A stretch of 64,000 nt of DNA from an uncultured Gammaproteobacteria bacterium (GCA_958295465.1 OY282353.1:3835001-3899000); one strand, 5' to 3'; positions 10,955 to 19,542 are shown, counted from the first letter of the stretch. Translations and numbers: made by a program. The notes: generated by a model from the sequence alone, not told the origin.

Positions 10955-11607
10955 GTCTTCGTATCGATCCGGACGAGCCGGGGGGTCACCCCGGACAACG
11001 TCACCGGATGATGGCTGGTGAGCATCGCGGCCCCGCCGGCCTCGGTGTGCTCGCGCAGCATCGCGTCGACGATCGCGACGCCACTCGTATCGAGCGCGGT
11101 GAAGGGCTCGTCGAGCACCCAGAGCGCGGCGCCGCAGGTGAGCAGGCGGGCCAGGGCCACGCGCTGGCGCTGGCCGGCCGACAGGGTGCGCAAGGGAACG
11201 TCCCGGATCCTGCCGACCCCCAGGCGGGCCAGGGCGGCGCCCGCCGTCGTTCCGGTCGACCGGGCGCCGAGGGCCATGGCGACGTCGAGGTTCTCGCGCG
11301 GGGTGAGGTCGAGCTTCGCACCGCCGGCATGGCCGACGTACTGGACGTCGGCCCGGATCTCCGGCGCCCCCGGAGGCACGTCCCGCCCGCGCCAGCGCAC
11401 GTACCCGCCGGCCGGAGGCTGAAGACCGCAGAGGATACGCAGGAGGGTCGTCTTGCCGCTGCCGTTCGGGCCGTGGATCTGCACCACTTCCCCGGCCGTG
11501 ACCTGCACCGCCAGATCCTCGAACAACAGGCGGTCGCCGCGAAGGCAGGACAGGTTGACGGTCTCCAGGAGGGGGGGGCTGGCGCTGTCGTGCTCCTTCG
11601 GTTGCAC
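10951..11607 (-). CDS. ccmA: Cytochrome c biogenesis ATP-binding protein CcmA
   Basis: This is the ATPase of the CcmAB module. It has Walker A (GPNGSGKTT), the signature LSAGQRQRVALAR, Walker B (LWVLDEPFTALD) and the switch His in MLTSHHP. The start is uncertain: the frame is open to 11805, but CcmA proteins begin just before the LLETVNLSCLRG segment, so I chose GTG at 11607 (218 residues). ATG at 11727 is an alternative but would add a non-conserved, proline-rich extension. ccmB overlaps its 3' end by four bases. Confidence 0.9.
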   Translation of the reverse strand: MQPKEHDSASPPLLETVNLSCLRGDRLLFEDLAVQVTAGEVVQIHGPNGSGKTTLLRILCGLQPPAGGYVRWRGRDVPPGAPEIRADVQYVGHAGGAKLDLTPRENLDVAMALGARSTGTTAGAALARLGVGRIRDVPLRTLSAGQRQRVALARLLTCGAALWVLDEPFTALDTSGVAIVDAMLREHTEAGGAAMLTSHHPVTLSGVTPRLVRIDTKT

Positions 11608-11891
11608 CGGAAGGTCCTGGCGTTCGGCTCGAGCCGGCGGGCGCGGATTATACGCACCGGGCTCCGGCCGCGCCCCGGCGCCGGTGGGAGCAGGGCATGA
11701 GCGCCTGCTTTTTTCGAGAGTTTCCATCGTGGGCCGGAAGGTGTAGATTCCGGCGTTAGCAGGATGCAGTGCTCGACCAAAGGGAATTTCTCCGCAAGAC
11801 AACACGTCATGCTTGCTGACGCCAGACGCTTCCGGCTGCGATACTCGGCGGTGATGGTAGCCCGGAGCGCGAAATTGACCGGGGAGGTGCC

Positions 11892-12611
11892 ATGCGAACC
11901 CTGCAATTGATGCTGGGCGCCCTCTTCATCGTTCCTCTGGCAACCCCCGTACCGGCGGCCAAGTACCAGGAGGGGGAGGTATCGGGAGGGGGAGCGGTCC
12001 AGGGCAAGGTCGTCTACCACGGGCCGGTCAGGACCCGTACCGTGCTTCCCACCAAGGACAAGGGCGTGTGCGGCGGCATCCGCAAGGAGCCGCTGGTGGT
12101 CGTCGGCGACGACGGCGGCGTCAAGGACAGCGTCGTCTTCCTCAAGGACGTGGCGGCCGGCAAGCCGTGGCCGGAAACATCCCGCGCCCGGCCGTTGCTG
12201 GACCAGGAAAAATGCAGGTTCGAACCCCACGTGCAGGTGGCCCGCCGGGGCAGGATCGACATCGTGAACTCCGATCCGGTCCTGCACAACACGCACGGCT
12301 ACTACGGCAAGCGCACGGCGTTCAACGTCGCCCTCCCGATACAGCACGGAAAGGTCACCAAGCTCCTCAAGTCTCCCGGAGAAGTCCGCGTCGACTGCGA
12401 CGCCCACGGCTGGATGCTCGCCTGGATCTACGTGGTCGACAACCCGTACTTCGCGCAGACCGGGGAGGATGGCACGTTCTCCATCACCGACGTGCCGCCG
12501 GGTGAGTACACGTTGGCCGTTTGGCAGGAGACGATGGGGCTGACCGAGAGGCCGGTCTCGATCGCGGCCGACGAGACCACGGAAGTCCCCGTGGAGTTGA
12601 CGGGGAAGTGA
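11892..12611 (+). CDS. Exported cupredoxin-like / carboxypeptidase-regulatory-like protein
   Basis: The 239-residue protein has a signal peptide (residues 1-23). A possible mononuclear metal site is formed by H132 and H135 (LHNTHGYY) and by C169, H172 and M175 (CDAHGWM), resembling the Cys-His-Met loop of blue-copper proteins. A C-terminal beta-sandwich segment (GTFSITDVPPGEYTL) is typical of carboxypeptidase-regulatory domains. It is a close paralogue of the C-terminal domain of the cytochrome fusion at 14395, which keeps these residues. It opens the respiratory gene block. Periplasmic electron transfer or metal binding is inferred. Confidence 0.75.
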   Translation: MRTLQLMLGALFIVPLATPVPAAKYQEGEVSGGGAVQGKVVYHGPVRTRTVLPTKDKGVCGGIRKEPLVVVGDDGGVKDSVVFLKDVAAGKPWPETSRARPLLDQEKCRFEPHVQVARRGRIDIVNSDPVLHNTHGYYGKRTAFNVALPIQHGKVTKLLKSPGEVRVDCDAHGWMLAWIYVVDNPYFAQTGEDGTFSITDVPPGEYTLAVWQETMGLTERPVSIAADETTEVPVELTGK

Positions 12612-12697
12612 AGCAGTGAGGCGCCAGGGTGCGGGCGGGAAGGCGACGCCGCCTGGAACCACCCGAGTATCACCACTACGACAAAGGGGGAGACGAG

Positions 12698-13795
12698 ATG
12701 CAGAAGAAACAGCCGCACGACAACGGGGGTTCGCGGATCGAGATCTCTCGCCGGACCTTCCTTCACAACACCCTGCTGACCGGCGGCGCGGTCGCCGGCG
12801 CGGGGCTCTTCCAGACTTTCACGACCATGAACGTCGCCCACGCGGCGGCCGGCTCGTTCAGCTTCGCCTGGGTGTCCGACACCCACCTCTACCCGAAGAC
12901 GCTGAACACGCGCTTCATCGAGAAGGCGGGCCGTGCCTTCAAGGAAATCGAAGAAATGGGCTCATCGTTCGATTTCATGATCTTCGGCGGCGATCTGGCG
13001 CAAAAGGGCGATCCCGTGGAGCTGCAGCTCGGCGTCGACATGCTGGCGGAGATCACCTCGGTCAAGAAACACTTCATTCCGGGAGAGCACGACTGGTACC
13101 TGGATATGGGAGAAGCGTGGAACCGGCACTTCGGCGAGTCGCCGTGGATGTTCGACCACAAGGGCGTGCGCATCATCGGGTTGAACACGGTGGGCTTCGC
13201 TCCCGATTACTGGACCGCCAAAGGCATGTCGCCGAAGGAGCGCATGGGCCACATGGAGGCCCTGGACGGCTCCCAGGCCGGTCCCTGGTCGGGGCTTGGC
13301 CGGGAACAGATGCAGTGGTTGTCGACGGCGCTGTCCGACTGGCCCAAGAACGAGCCGGTCATCATCTTCAGCCACACGCCGCTGTACGAGGTCTATCCGG
13401 GCTGGAACTTCTGGGTGCGTGACTGGCGCCAGGTGCACGAGGTCCTCGCGCCCTACGGCAACGTGACCAACATCCACGGCCACGTGCATCAGCCGCTCTA
13501 CCACGAGACCGACAACGCCCGCTTCATCGGTCAGCTCGCCACCTCCTGGCCGTGGCCGTATCCTCCCACCGGGGTGCCGGCACTCACTAGGCCGATGATC
13601 CGCGTCGATCCGGGCGACATTTTCGACGGCGTCGGCTGGGGCACGTTCGACGTGACGGATGCCGGGGTGGAGAACGAGTACAAGATGTGGCGCAAGGAGG
13701 TCTTTGCCGTCGCCCAGCATGATTCCGGCACCGGCGACAACGGAAACCAGATCCTGACGCCGCGCATCGCCGACCGTGACTGGACGGGCAACTGA
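12698..13795 (+). CDS. Tat-exported metallophosphoesterase
   Basis: The 365-residue protein has a twin-arginine signal peptide (ISRRTFLHN at about 16-24, cleavage near AHAA at 50) and a calcineurin-like phosphoesterase fold with all metal motifs: SDTHLY (60-65), GGDLAQ, GEHDW in place of the usual GNHD/E, FSHTPLY and HGHVHQ. The start at 12698 has a GGGGGAG ribosome site; the open frame upstream is not conserved in character. It lies 86 bases after the cupredoxin-like gene and 17 before a cytochrome gene, so it is probably co-transcribed. What it hydrolyses, and why it is in a respiratory cluster, is unknown. Confidence 0.88.
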   Translation: MQKKQPHDNGGSRIEISRRTFLHNTLLTGGAVAGAGLFQTFTTMNVAHAAAGSFSFAWVSDTHLYPKTLNTRFIEKAGRAFKEIEEMGSSFDFMIFGGDLAQKGDPVELQLGVDMLAEITSVKKHFIPGEHDWYLDMGEAWNRHFGESPWMFDHKGVRIIGLNTVGFAPDYWTAKGMSPKERMGHMEALDGSQAGPWSGLGREQMQWLSTALSDWPKNEPVIIFSHTPLYEVYPGWNFWVRDWRQVHEVLAPYGNVTNIHGHVHQPLYHETDNARFIGQLATSWPWPYPPTGVPALTRPMIRVDPGDIFDGVGWGTFDVTDAGVENEYKMWRKEVFAVAQHDSGTGDNGNQILTPRIADRDWTGN

Positions 13796-13812
13796 GCGAG
13801 GAGGAATGAACC

Positions 13813-14274
13813 GTGAAAGGAATGAGCAAGCGTTATCTGCTGGCGGCCGGCTGCGCGGTGTGCGTGGGTCTCGGCGTGTTCGGTGCCGTCCAGGAGTCCG
13901 CGGCACACAAGGATCCCCATGATGCCGCCACCCTGAAGGCATTCCAGGACCTCTTCATGGAGCAGGTCATCCTGGGCGACAGGCTGTTCCACGGCGATCC
14001 TGAAGCGCAGCAGGAGATGGGCGTGAACCTGTCGAAGACCGGCATGGCCTGCGCCATGTGCCATCCCATTTCCTCGGACATCCATCCCCATGAGTTCCCG
14101 AAGTTCCAGGAGCAGATGAGCGAGTTCGCGACCCTGCGCGACATGGTCAACTGGTGCATCGAGAAGCCCAACGAGGGGGAGGTCATCGATGTGAACAGCG
14201 AGGCCATGAAGGCGCTCGAAGCGTACATGTACTGGTCCAACAAGGGTTCGGTCCTGGATCCTGGCCGCCACTGA
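13813..14274 (+). CDS. Monohaem cytochrome c, SoxA/TsdA-like
   Basis: The 153-residue exported protein has an N-terminal signal or anchor segment (8-31) and one haem-binding motif, CAMCH, at 80-84. The segment LRDMVNWCIEKPNEG near 118-132, followed by MKALEAYMYW, resembles the corresponding part of SoxA and thiosulfate dehydrogenase-type cytochromes, whose Cys in this position can matter for sulfur chemistry; here it is C124-like. No soxXYZB genes are visible, so a sulfur role is only a suggestion. The gene starts 17 bases after the metallophosphoesterase. Confidence 0.8.
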   Translation: MKGMSKRYLLAAGCAVCVGLGVFGAVQESAAHKDPHDAATLKAFQDLFMEQVILGDRLFHGDPEAQQEMGVNLSKTGMACAMCHPISSDIHPHEFPKFQEQMSEFATLRDMVNWCIEKPNEGEVIDVNSEAMKALEAYMYWSNKGSVLDPGRH

Positions 14275-14340
14275 AGCGGGGCTGCGGATCGGCAGGCCGG
14301 CGCCGGAGTCGTCGTGGCCGGCGCCGCGCTCGGGAGATCG

Positions 14341-14374
14341 ACGACGACCGCCCGTCCGGGCGGTCGTCGTGTTT
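14341..14374 (+). terminator. Strong hairpin followed by short T run
   Basis: Arms at 14341-14354 and 14357-14370 form a perfect GC-rich stem of about 13 base pairs with a tiny loop, followed by GTTT. It sits between the SoxA-like cytochrome and the cytochrome-cupredoxin fusion. It could end or attenuate transcription of the first three genes, or stabilise the upstream mRNA end. Confidence 0.65.
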
Positions 14375-14394
14375 GAACAGGAAGGCAACCGACG

Positions 14395-16227
14395 TTGAAC
14401 AGATCGATCGCGGTGGCGGTGGTGGTGGTGGTGCTCGGGCTGATCGTGGCGATGAGTTGGGTGGTGCGGTGGCGGACGAGCCTGCCGCCCCATCCCGACT
14501 CGGTGTTCAACCTGTCGGCCGCCATCGGAAACATCGAGCCTGTCGGCGAGCCGGTGCCGCCGAATCCGACCCTCCTTGCGCACGGCGAATGGGTATACCG
14601 CGGCCTGTGCATCGGCTGTCACGGCGTCGCCGGTGACGGGAACGGCGCGGTGTGGGAGCTTGCCGACGAGTATGCGCCCGAGCACAAGCTGCCGCGCAAG
14701 CCGCGGGACTTCACCGAGGCGGTGTTCAAGATCCGCTCCACGCCGAGCGGCTCCTTCCCCACCGATACGGACTTGTTCAAGTCCATCTCACGCGGTCTGG
14801 TGGCCGACCACGACATGCCGTCGTTCAAATTCCTGCCCGAGCGCGACCGCTGGGCGGTGGTGGCCTACATCAAGACGCTGTCGCCGCGCTGGGAGGAGGA
14901 AGCGGAATACCAGGAGGATCCGGTGGAGATTGCCGAACCGCCCCTCCCCGACCAGGCCATGCTCTCGGCGGGCAAGGGCGTCTACGAACGCATGCAGTGC
15001 GCGGAATGCCACGGCCCGCTGGGCAAGGGCGACGGACCCTCGGCGCCCGATCTCGAAGACGACGCCGGCCTGCCGATCAAGCCCCGGGATTTCGGCGATG
15101 CAGCGCAATTCGTCGGCGACAGCAGTCCCAAGGGCGTGTACCAGACGTTCACCACCGGGCTGGACGGTACGCCGATGCCCTCGTTCGCGGACTTTCTCGA
15201 CGAGCAGCAGCGCTGGCAGCTCGTCTGGTACGTCATGTCCCTGAGACCCGACTGGGATCTGCATGGGACTCGCGTCGCCATGTTGCAGGAGCGCGGAGAA
15301 GACGTGGCCCTGGCCGCGTTGCCTCCGGCGGCAGCGGCCCCGTCGGCCCCGGCGTCGCAGGAAGGCGTGTCATCGGCCGCCGCTACCACGGATGGGGAGG
15401 ATCGGAAGGCCACCGAAACCGCCGCGGCTGCCTCACGGGTCGCTGCCGCTTCGCCGACCGGGGACGCTTCCCGGCCCACCGACGGCGGGGCGCCCGCCGT
15501 GGATGCGGGATCCGGCGAGGTACGGAAGGAAGCGGCGTCGCCCCGGCCGTCCGAATCGGAAACACCGGTATTCATGGACAAGTACCGGGAAGTGGAAGTC
15601 AGCGACGGCGGCGCCGTCCAGGGCAAGGTCGTATTCAACGGTGCGGTGAAGAAGAAGACCGTGCTGCCGACGAAGGACAAGCGGGTATGCGGCGGCATAC
15701 GCAAGGAACCCCTGATCCTCGTCGGAGGCGGGGGCGAGGTGAAGGACAGCGTCGTGTACCTGAAAGGAATCGGGTCGGGCAAGGCATGGCCGGAGATGAT
15801 GACGAAGGTCCCGGTCCTCGACCAGAAGAACTGCCGGTTCCAGCCTCATGTGCAGGTGGCCCGTCAGGGCAGCCTCGACATCGTCAATTCCGACCCGGTG
15901 CTGCACAACACGCACGGCTATTACGGGAAACGGACCGCGTTCAACGTGGCGTTGCCGGAACAGGATCAGAAAGTCACCAAGGTTCTGAAGCGGCCCGGCA
16001 CGGTGAAGGTGGATTGCGACGCCCACGGCTGGATGCTGGGCTGGGTGCAGGTGGTGGACAACCCGTATTTCTTCCAGACCGGGGAAGACGGCACGTTCTC
16101 CATCACCGACGTTCCGCCGGGTGATTACACTCTCGTCGTCTGGCAGGAGTGGTTGGGCGACACCGAGGTCCCGATCACCGTCACGGCGGGAGAGACGACG
16201 GCCCTCGACGTCGAGTTGACGAAGTAG
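14395..16227 (+). CDS. Dihaem cytochrome c fused to cupredoxin-like domain
   Basis: The 610-residue protein starts at TTG with AGGAAGG eight bases upstream. It has an N-terminal anchor (5-25), two class I cytochrome domains with haem motifs CIGCH at 72-76 and CAECH at 202-206, a long Ala/Pro/Thr-rich linker (about 300-385), and a C-terminal domain from about 390 that closely matches the exported protein at 11892, including the HNTHG and CDAHGWM metal-binding candidates. It could pass electrons between a copper site and two haems in one chain. The pairing with a free paralogue suggests related roles. Confidence 0.8.
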   Translation: MNRSIAVAVVVVVLGLIVAMSWVVRWRTSLPPHPDSVFNLSAAIGNIEPVGEPVPPNPTLLAHGEWVYRGLCIGCHGVAGDGNGAVWELADEYAPEHKLPRKPRDFTEAVFKIRSTPSGSFPTDTDLFKSISRGLVADHDMPSFKFLPERDRWAVVAYIKTLSPRWEEEAEYQEDPVEIAEPPLPDQAMLSAGKGVYERMQCAECHGPLGKGDGPSAPDLEDDAGLPIKPRDFGDAAQFVGDSSPKGVYQTFTTGLDGTPMPSFADFLDEQQRWQLVWYVMSLRPDWDLHGTRVAMLQERGEDVALAALPPAAAAPSAPASQEGVSSAAATTDGEDRKATETAAAASRVAAASPTGDASRPTDGGAPAVDAGSGEVRKEAASPRPSESETPVFMDKYREVEVSDGGAVQGKVVFNGAVKKKTVLPTKDKRVCGGIRKEPLILVGGGGEVKDSVVYLKGIGSGKAWPEMMTKVPVLDQKNCRFQPHVQVARQGSLDIVNSDPVLHNTHGYYGKRTAFNVALPEQDQKVTKVLKRPGTVKVDCDAHGWMLGWVQVVDNPYFFQTGEDGTFSITDVPPGDYTLVVWQEWLGDTEVPITVTAGETTALDVELTK

Positions 16228-16285
16228 CGGCGGGAGCACAGGCGATGCAGAGGCAGGTGCGCGGCGGCGGTCTGGGAACGAGTCG

Positions 16286-16747
16286 GTGAGCGATGCGGCT
16301 TCCACCACCATCATCTTCTGCGCCGGCCTCGTCCTCGCCGTCGTGCTCGCGCTGGCCGCCTTGGCCTTCGTACCCGAACAGCCGATGGCGGAGCCTCCCA
16401 TGAAGGTCGCGCAGCCCGTGAACTTCGACGTGCTGAACCGGGGCGCGAACATCGCCGACCTGGAGCGGGGCCGCAGCTACTACGCCCAGCTCTGCCTCCC
16501 CTGTCACGGAGCGTCCGGCCGCGGATACGGAGAATGGGCCTACCGCATGACGCCCCGCCCCGCGGACCTCACCGGCGAGCGAACGAGGGGGCGTAGCGAC
16601 GAACGGCTCCACGCGGCGATCGGCGAAGGCATCCCCGGCACCGCGATGAGAGGCTGGAAGGATCGCCTTTCCGACCTCCAGCGCGGCCAGGTGCTTGATT
16701 ACGTGCGGCACCTCGGCCGCGTCGAGAGCACGCGGACCGCCCCGTGA
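16286..16747 (+). CDS. Membrane-anchored monohaem cytochrome c
   Basis: The 153-residue protein starts at GTG, has one transmembrane helix (about 8-30) and a class I cytochrome domain with haem motif CLPCH at 70-74 and a probable axial Met in TAMRGW. Its stop overlaps the start of the following COX1-like gene (GTGA), so the two are translationally coupled. It probably supplies electrons to, or is a subunit of, the oxidase encoded downstream. Confidence 0.85.
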   Translation: MSDAASTTIIFCAGLVLAVVLALAALAFVPEQPMAEPPMKVAQPVNFDVLNRGANIADLERGRSYYAQLCLPCHGASGRGYGEWAYRMTPRPADLTGERTRGRSDERLHAAIGEGIPGTAMRGWKDRLSDLQRGQVLDYVRHLGRVESTRTAP

Positions 16748-17310
16748 GCGCCGTGGCGGACATCGGCGGCCGAGCCGGGCACTCCGCCGCCGCACGCGCG
16801 CGGGGCGAGGTCCGGGCGGAGGGTCACGTCGTCCTCCGTTTTCTGGTGCTGTCCGTCATCCACCTGTTCATCGGCACGGTCCAGGGGGTGATCCAGACCT
16901 TCCCGGGCGTCGCCCAGTGGCTGCGGGAAGCCGGACCGGCGGGACATCTGATCGACCCCCTCGCACACGCGCACATCAACCTGGTGGGCGGCGTGACCAT
17001 GGGCATGATGGGACTCATCTACTACGTACTGCCGGGATTGGTGGGACGAAGCGTGTACAGCCCCGCGCTGGCCGGCGCCTCGTTCTGGCTGTCCACCGTG
17101 GGGGTGCTCGGTTTCTTCTTCTCGCTCGTGGGGCTGGGGATCGTGGAGGGGAACATGATCCACGGCGGCATGACCAACGCCGAGGCGCTGAACGCAGTAG
17201 GATCGGTCCACCATGTCCTGATCATCACCACCGCCTTCCTCATGGGCTTCGGTTACTGGGCGTTCATCTCCAACGTCCTGCTGACGGTGGCGAACAAGCG
17301 CGGAGGCTGA
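16744..17310 (+). CDS. Short COX1/CcoN-like membrane protein (C-terminal third of subunit I)
   Basis: The 188-residue protein has about five transmembrane helices. It aligns with the C-terminal third of the full CcoN-like subunit encoded at 17566: both have a G..QG..Q segment, then AHAH (H75 and H77 here, H343 and H345 there), IYY.LP, a YS.....FW stretch and a terminal helix. In haem-copper oxidases the paired histidines of this helix ligate the low-spin and high-spin haems, so the small protein keeps both ligands but lacks the CuB site. Start is GTG, overlapping the previous stop. It could bind haem alone or pair with another subunit. Confidence 0.8.
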   Translation: MSAVADIGGRAGHSAAARARGEVRAEGHVVLRFLVLSVIHLFIGTVQGVIQTFPGVAQWLREAGPAGHLIDPLAHAHINLVGGVTMGMMGLIYYVLPGLVGRSVYSPALAGASFWLSTVGVLGFFFSLVGLGIVEGNMIHGGMTNAEALNAVGSVHHVLIITTAFLMGFGYWAFISNVLLTVANKRGG

Positions 17311-17311
17311 C

Positions 17312-17530
17312 ATGCACCGTCTCGTCAACATCCTGTACAGCGGCTTCATGGTCGGCATCGGCATCGGAACCGTGTTCCAGCTTGCGTTCCTTCCCCTCAT
17401 GGGCATGCGCAGCCACGACGACTGGACCGGATTGCTGGTCTGGGGGTTCGCCATTACCCTCGTGACCGGGGTGCTGTCGGCGCTGAGCTTCTGGTTCATG
17501 AATTCCGTCATGGTGCGCCAGGGCAAGTAG
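17312..17530 (+). CDS. Small two-helix membrane protein
   Basis: The 72-residue protein has two hydrophobic helices (about 7-30 and 42-65) separated by a short polar loop. The ATG follows the previous stop by one base, so it is translationally coupled to the COX1-like gene and precedes the CcoN-like gene by 35 bases. I recognise no family. Position suggests an accessory subunit of the oxidase, like CcoQ or CcoH, but it has no diagnostic motif. Confidence 0.75.
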   Translation: MHRLVNILYSGFMVGIGIGTVFQLAFLPLMGMRSHDDWTGLLVWGFAITLVTGVLSALSFWFMNSVMVRQGK

Positions 17531-17565
17531 CCAAGTCCGGCGCCGCCCGAACGGAGGCAGGGGAC

Positions 17566-18978
17566 ATGATTGAAAGATTCCTGACCGACAGGGACTACGC
17601 CGAGGGCACGGCGGCGAAGCATTTCTTCTTCTCGTCCATCGTGATGCTGAACATCGGGGTGCTCATGGCCCTGGGCACGTCGATGCGCCTGGCCTGGCCG
17701 GACATCCTGCCCAACGACGTCCCGTGGCTGCACTTCGGCCGCATCCGTCCGGTGCACGTGCACTTCGTGATCTTCGGCTGGATCTCCATGGCCTTCGCCG
17801 GGGCCATGTGCTACATGACCCCGGCGCTCTGCAAGACCAGGCTGTGGAGCGAGAAGCTCGGGGTGTGGAACTGCTGGGCCTGGAACCTGGGCATGGTCTT
17901 CGTGTTCTTCACCCTGATCAACGGGATGACCACCGGACGCGAGTACCAGGATCTGATCTGGCCGCTGGACGCCTACATCCTGCTCTTCGTGTTCGGCCCG
18001 CTGGCCGTCAACATCTGGATGACCATGCTGAGGCGTCGGGCCGACGGCCTGTACGTCACCCTGTGGTTCTTCGGCGCGTCGCTGCTGTTCATCATCCTGA
18101 GCTATTTCATCGGCGCGGTGCCGGACTTCTTCCCGGTCACGGGCTTGAGCGAGGCCTACATGACCTGGTGGCACGCCCACAACATCCTCGGCCTGTGGAT
18201 CACCCCGGTCTCCGCCGCCATCGCGTACTACATCATCCCCAAGGTCTCCGGGAACACGCTGTACAGCCACAAGATCGGGCACCTGCACTTCTGGTCGATC
18301 GCCGCCTTCTACTCGACCCCCGGCGCGCACCACCTGATGGGGGCGCCGATCCCCGAGTGGCTGAAGTCCTTCGCCTCGGTGTCGGGGGTGCTGATCATGA
18401 TCCCGGCGCTGGCCTTCGTCGTGAACATGCTGATGACCATGAAGGACAAGTGGTGGATGTTCACCCGCAGCATTCCGTTGCAGTGGGCGTTGACCGGCGT
18501 GCTGTTCGCGATACCTCTCAACATCCAGGGTGCGTTTCAGCAGACCCGCGCGCTGAACTGGTACATCCACGGCACCCACTGGATCGTGGCCCACGCCCAC
18601 CTGGCCCTGCTGGGCTTCTCGACCTTCATCGAGATCGGGGCCATCTACTACGGCCTGCCCAAGCTGCTCAAGCGCGAGCTCTACAGCGAGAAGCTGGCGC
18701 GCCTGCACTTCTGGATGATGGCCATCGGCTTCCTCGGGTTCTGGGCCGTGCTCACCGCGGCGGGACTGGTGCAGGGGGCGGCCAAGGTGTACGAGATCCC
18801 CTACATCCAGTCCGTGGTCGCCACCCATCCGTACATGGTCGGCAGGGTGCTCTTCGGTTCCCTGATCATCTTTGCCCAGCCGATCTTCCTCTACAACATG
18901 TGGATGACGGCACGCTACGGCAAGAAGATCGTGCCGGAGACGCCCGCCGCCCCCACGCCGGCCCCGGCCGCCGCGTGA
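17566..18978 (+). CDS. ccoN: cbb3-type cytochrome c oxidase subunit I
   Basis: The 470-residue protein has 12 or more transmembrane helices. Expected ligands are present: H64 or H66 (low-spin haem), H205 and H255-H256 for CuB, and H343 and H345 for the haems. Tyr249 sits six residues before the His pair, where C-type oxidases have the cross-linked tyrosine, which argues for oxygen reduction rather than nitric oxide reduction. The sequence is diverged from standard CcoN (WWHAHN in place of the usual Tyr-Gly-His-Asn, short N-terminus). It is followed at 17 bases by the CcoO-like gene. Confidence 0.9.
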   Translation: MIERFLTDRDYAEGTAAKHFFFSSIVMLNIGVLMALGTSMRLAWPDILPNDVPWLHFGRIRPVHVHFVIFGWISMAFAGAMCYMTPALCKTRLWSEKLGVWNCWAWNLGMVFVFFTLINGMTTGREYQDLIWPLDAYILLFVFGPLAVNIWMTMLRRRADGLYVTLWFFGASLLFIILSYFIGAVPDFFPVTGLSEAYMTWWHAHNILGLWITPVSAAIAYYIIPKVSGNTLYSHKIGHLHFWSIAAFYSTPGAHHLMGAPIPEWLKSFASVSGVLIMIPALAFVVNMLMTMKDKWWMFTRSIPLQWALTGVLFAIPLNIQGAFQQTRALNWYIHGTHWIVAHAHLALLGFSTFIEIGAIYYGLPKLLKRELYSEKLARLHFWMMAIGFLGFWAVLTAAGLVQGAAKVYEIPYIQSVVATHPYMVGRVLFGSLIIFAQPIFLYNMWMTARYGKKIVPETPAAPTPAPAAA

Positions 18979-18995
18979 TTCGGAGGTCAGCAGAC

Positions 18996-19520
18996 ATGCC
19001 CCCCAAATACGTCGTCGGCTGTTGCCTTCTGGTGGTGGTCATCTTCGCGTCCATCGCCATCACCGTGGTCGGGGGCTCCACCTACATGAGCCAGATCCCG
19101 CCGACCGAGCTGGCCAGGGAGAAGGAGAAGATCTGGGGGCATTCCGCCTGGTCCGTGCACGACCCCTGGATGACCGGCAACCACGCCCCGACGCTGGCGG
19201 GCAAGGGCAAGGTCATCTTCATCCGGGAAGGGTGCTGGTGGTGCCACACCCTGCTCCCGGAGCAGACCCAGGACTGGGCCTACTTCGGGGAGCCGCCGCT
19301 CGCCGGCGACGTGCAGGGCGAATCCCCCAGCCTGTTCGGCTCCGACCGCAAGGCGCCCGATCTGTTGCACATCGCCAGCCGCAACCGGGTGAAGGCGTGG
19401 CACTACGTGCACCACCGCGATCCGCGCGCCGTCACCCCGGGCTCCATCATGCCCGCGTTCAAGCACCTGACCGACGAAGAGCTGGACGCGATCATCGCGT
19501 TCCTGGAGAGCCTGCACTGA
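18996..19520 (+). CDS. ccoO: cbb3-type oxidase subunit II, short monohaem CcoO
   Basis: The 174-residue protein has one N-terminal anchor helix (5-28) and a single haem motif CWWCH at 80-84, with a probable axial Met in SIMPAF. The WWCH-TLLPEQTQDW region matches CcoO/FixO, but the protein is shorter than the 200 or more residues usual for the family. The ATG at 18996 has CGGAGGT upstream. It transfers electrons from the other cytochromes to subunit I. Confidence 0.9.
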   Translation: MPPKYVVGCCLLVVVIFASIAITVVGGSTYMSQIPPTELAREKEKIWGHSAWSVHDPWMTGNHAPTLAGKGKVIFIREGCWWCHTLLPEQTQDWAYFGEPPLAGDVQGESPSLFGSDRKAPDLLHIASRNRVKAWHYVHHRDPRAVTPGSIMPAFKHLTDEELDAIIAFLESLH

Positions 19521-19542
19521 TCCGCCCCGAGGGGACCGTACG

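Noticed and set aside
17566..18978. Nitric oxide reductase NorB
   Set aside because: Tyr249 at the oxidase cross-link position and an adjacent CcoO-type gene favour a C-type oxygen reductase, despite the nearby NorD fragment.
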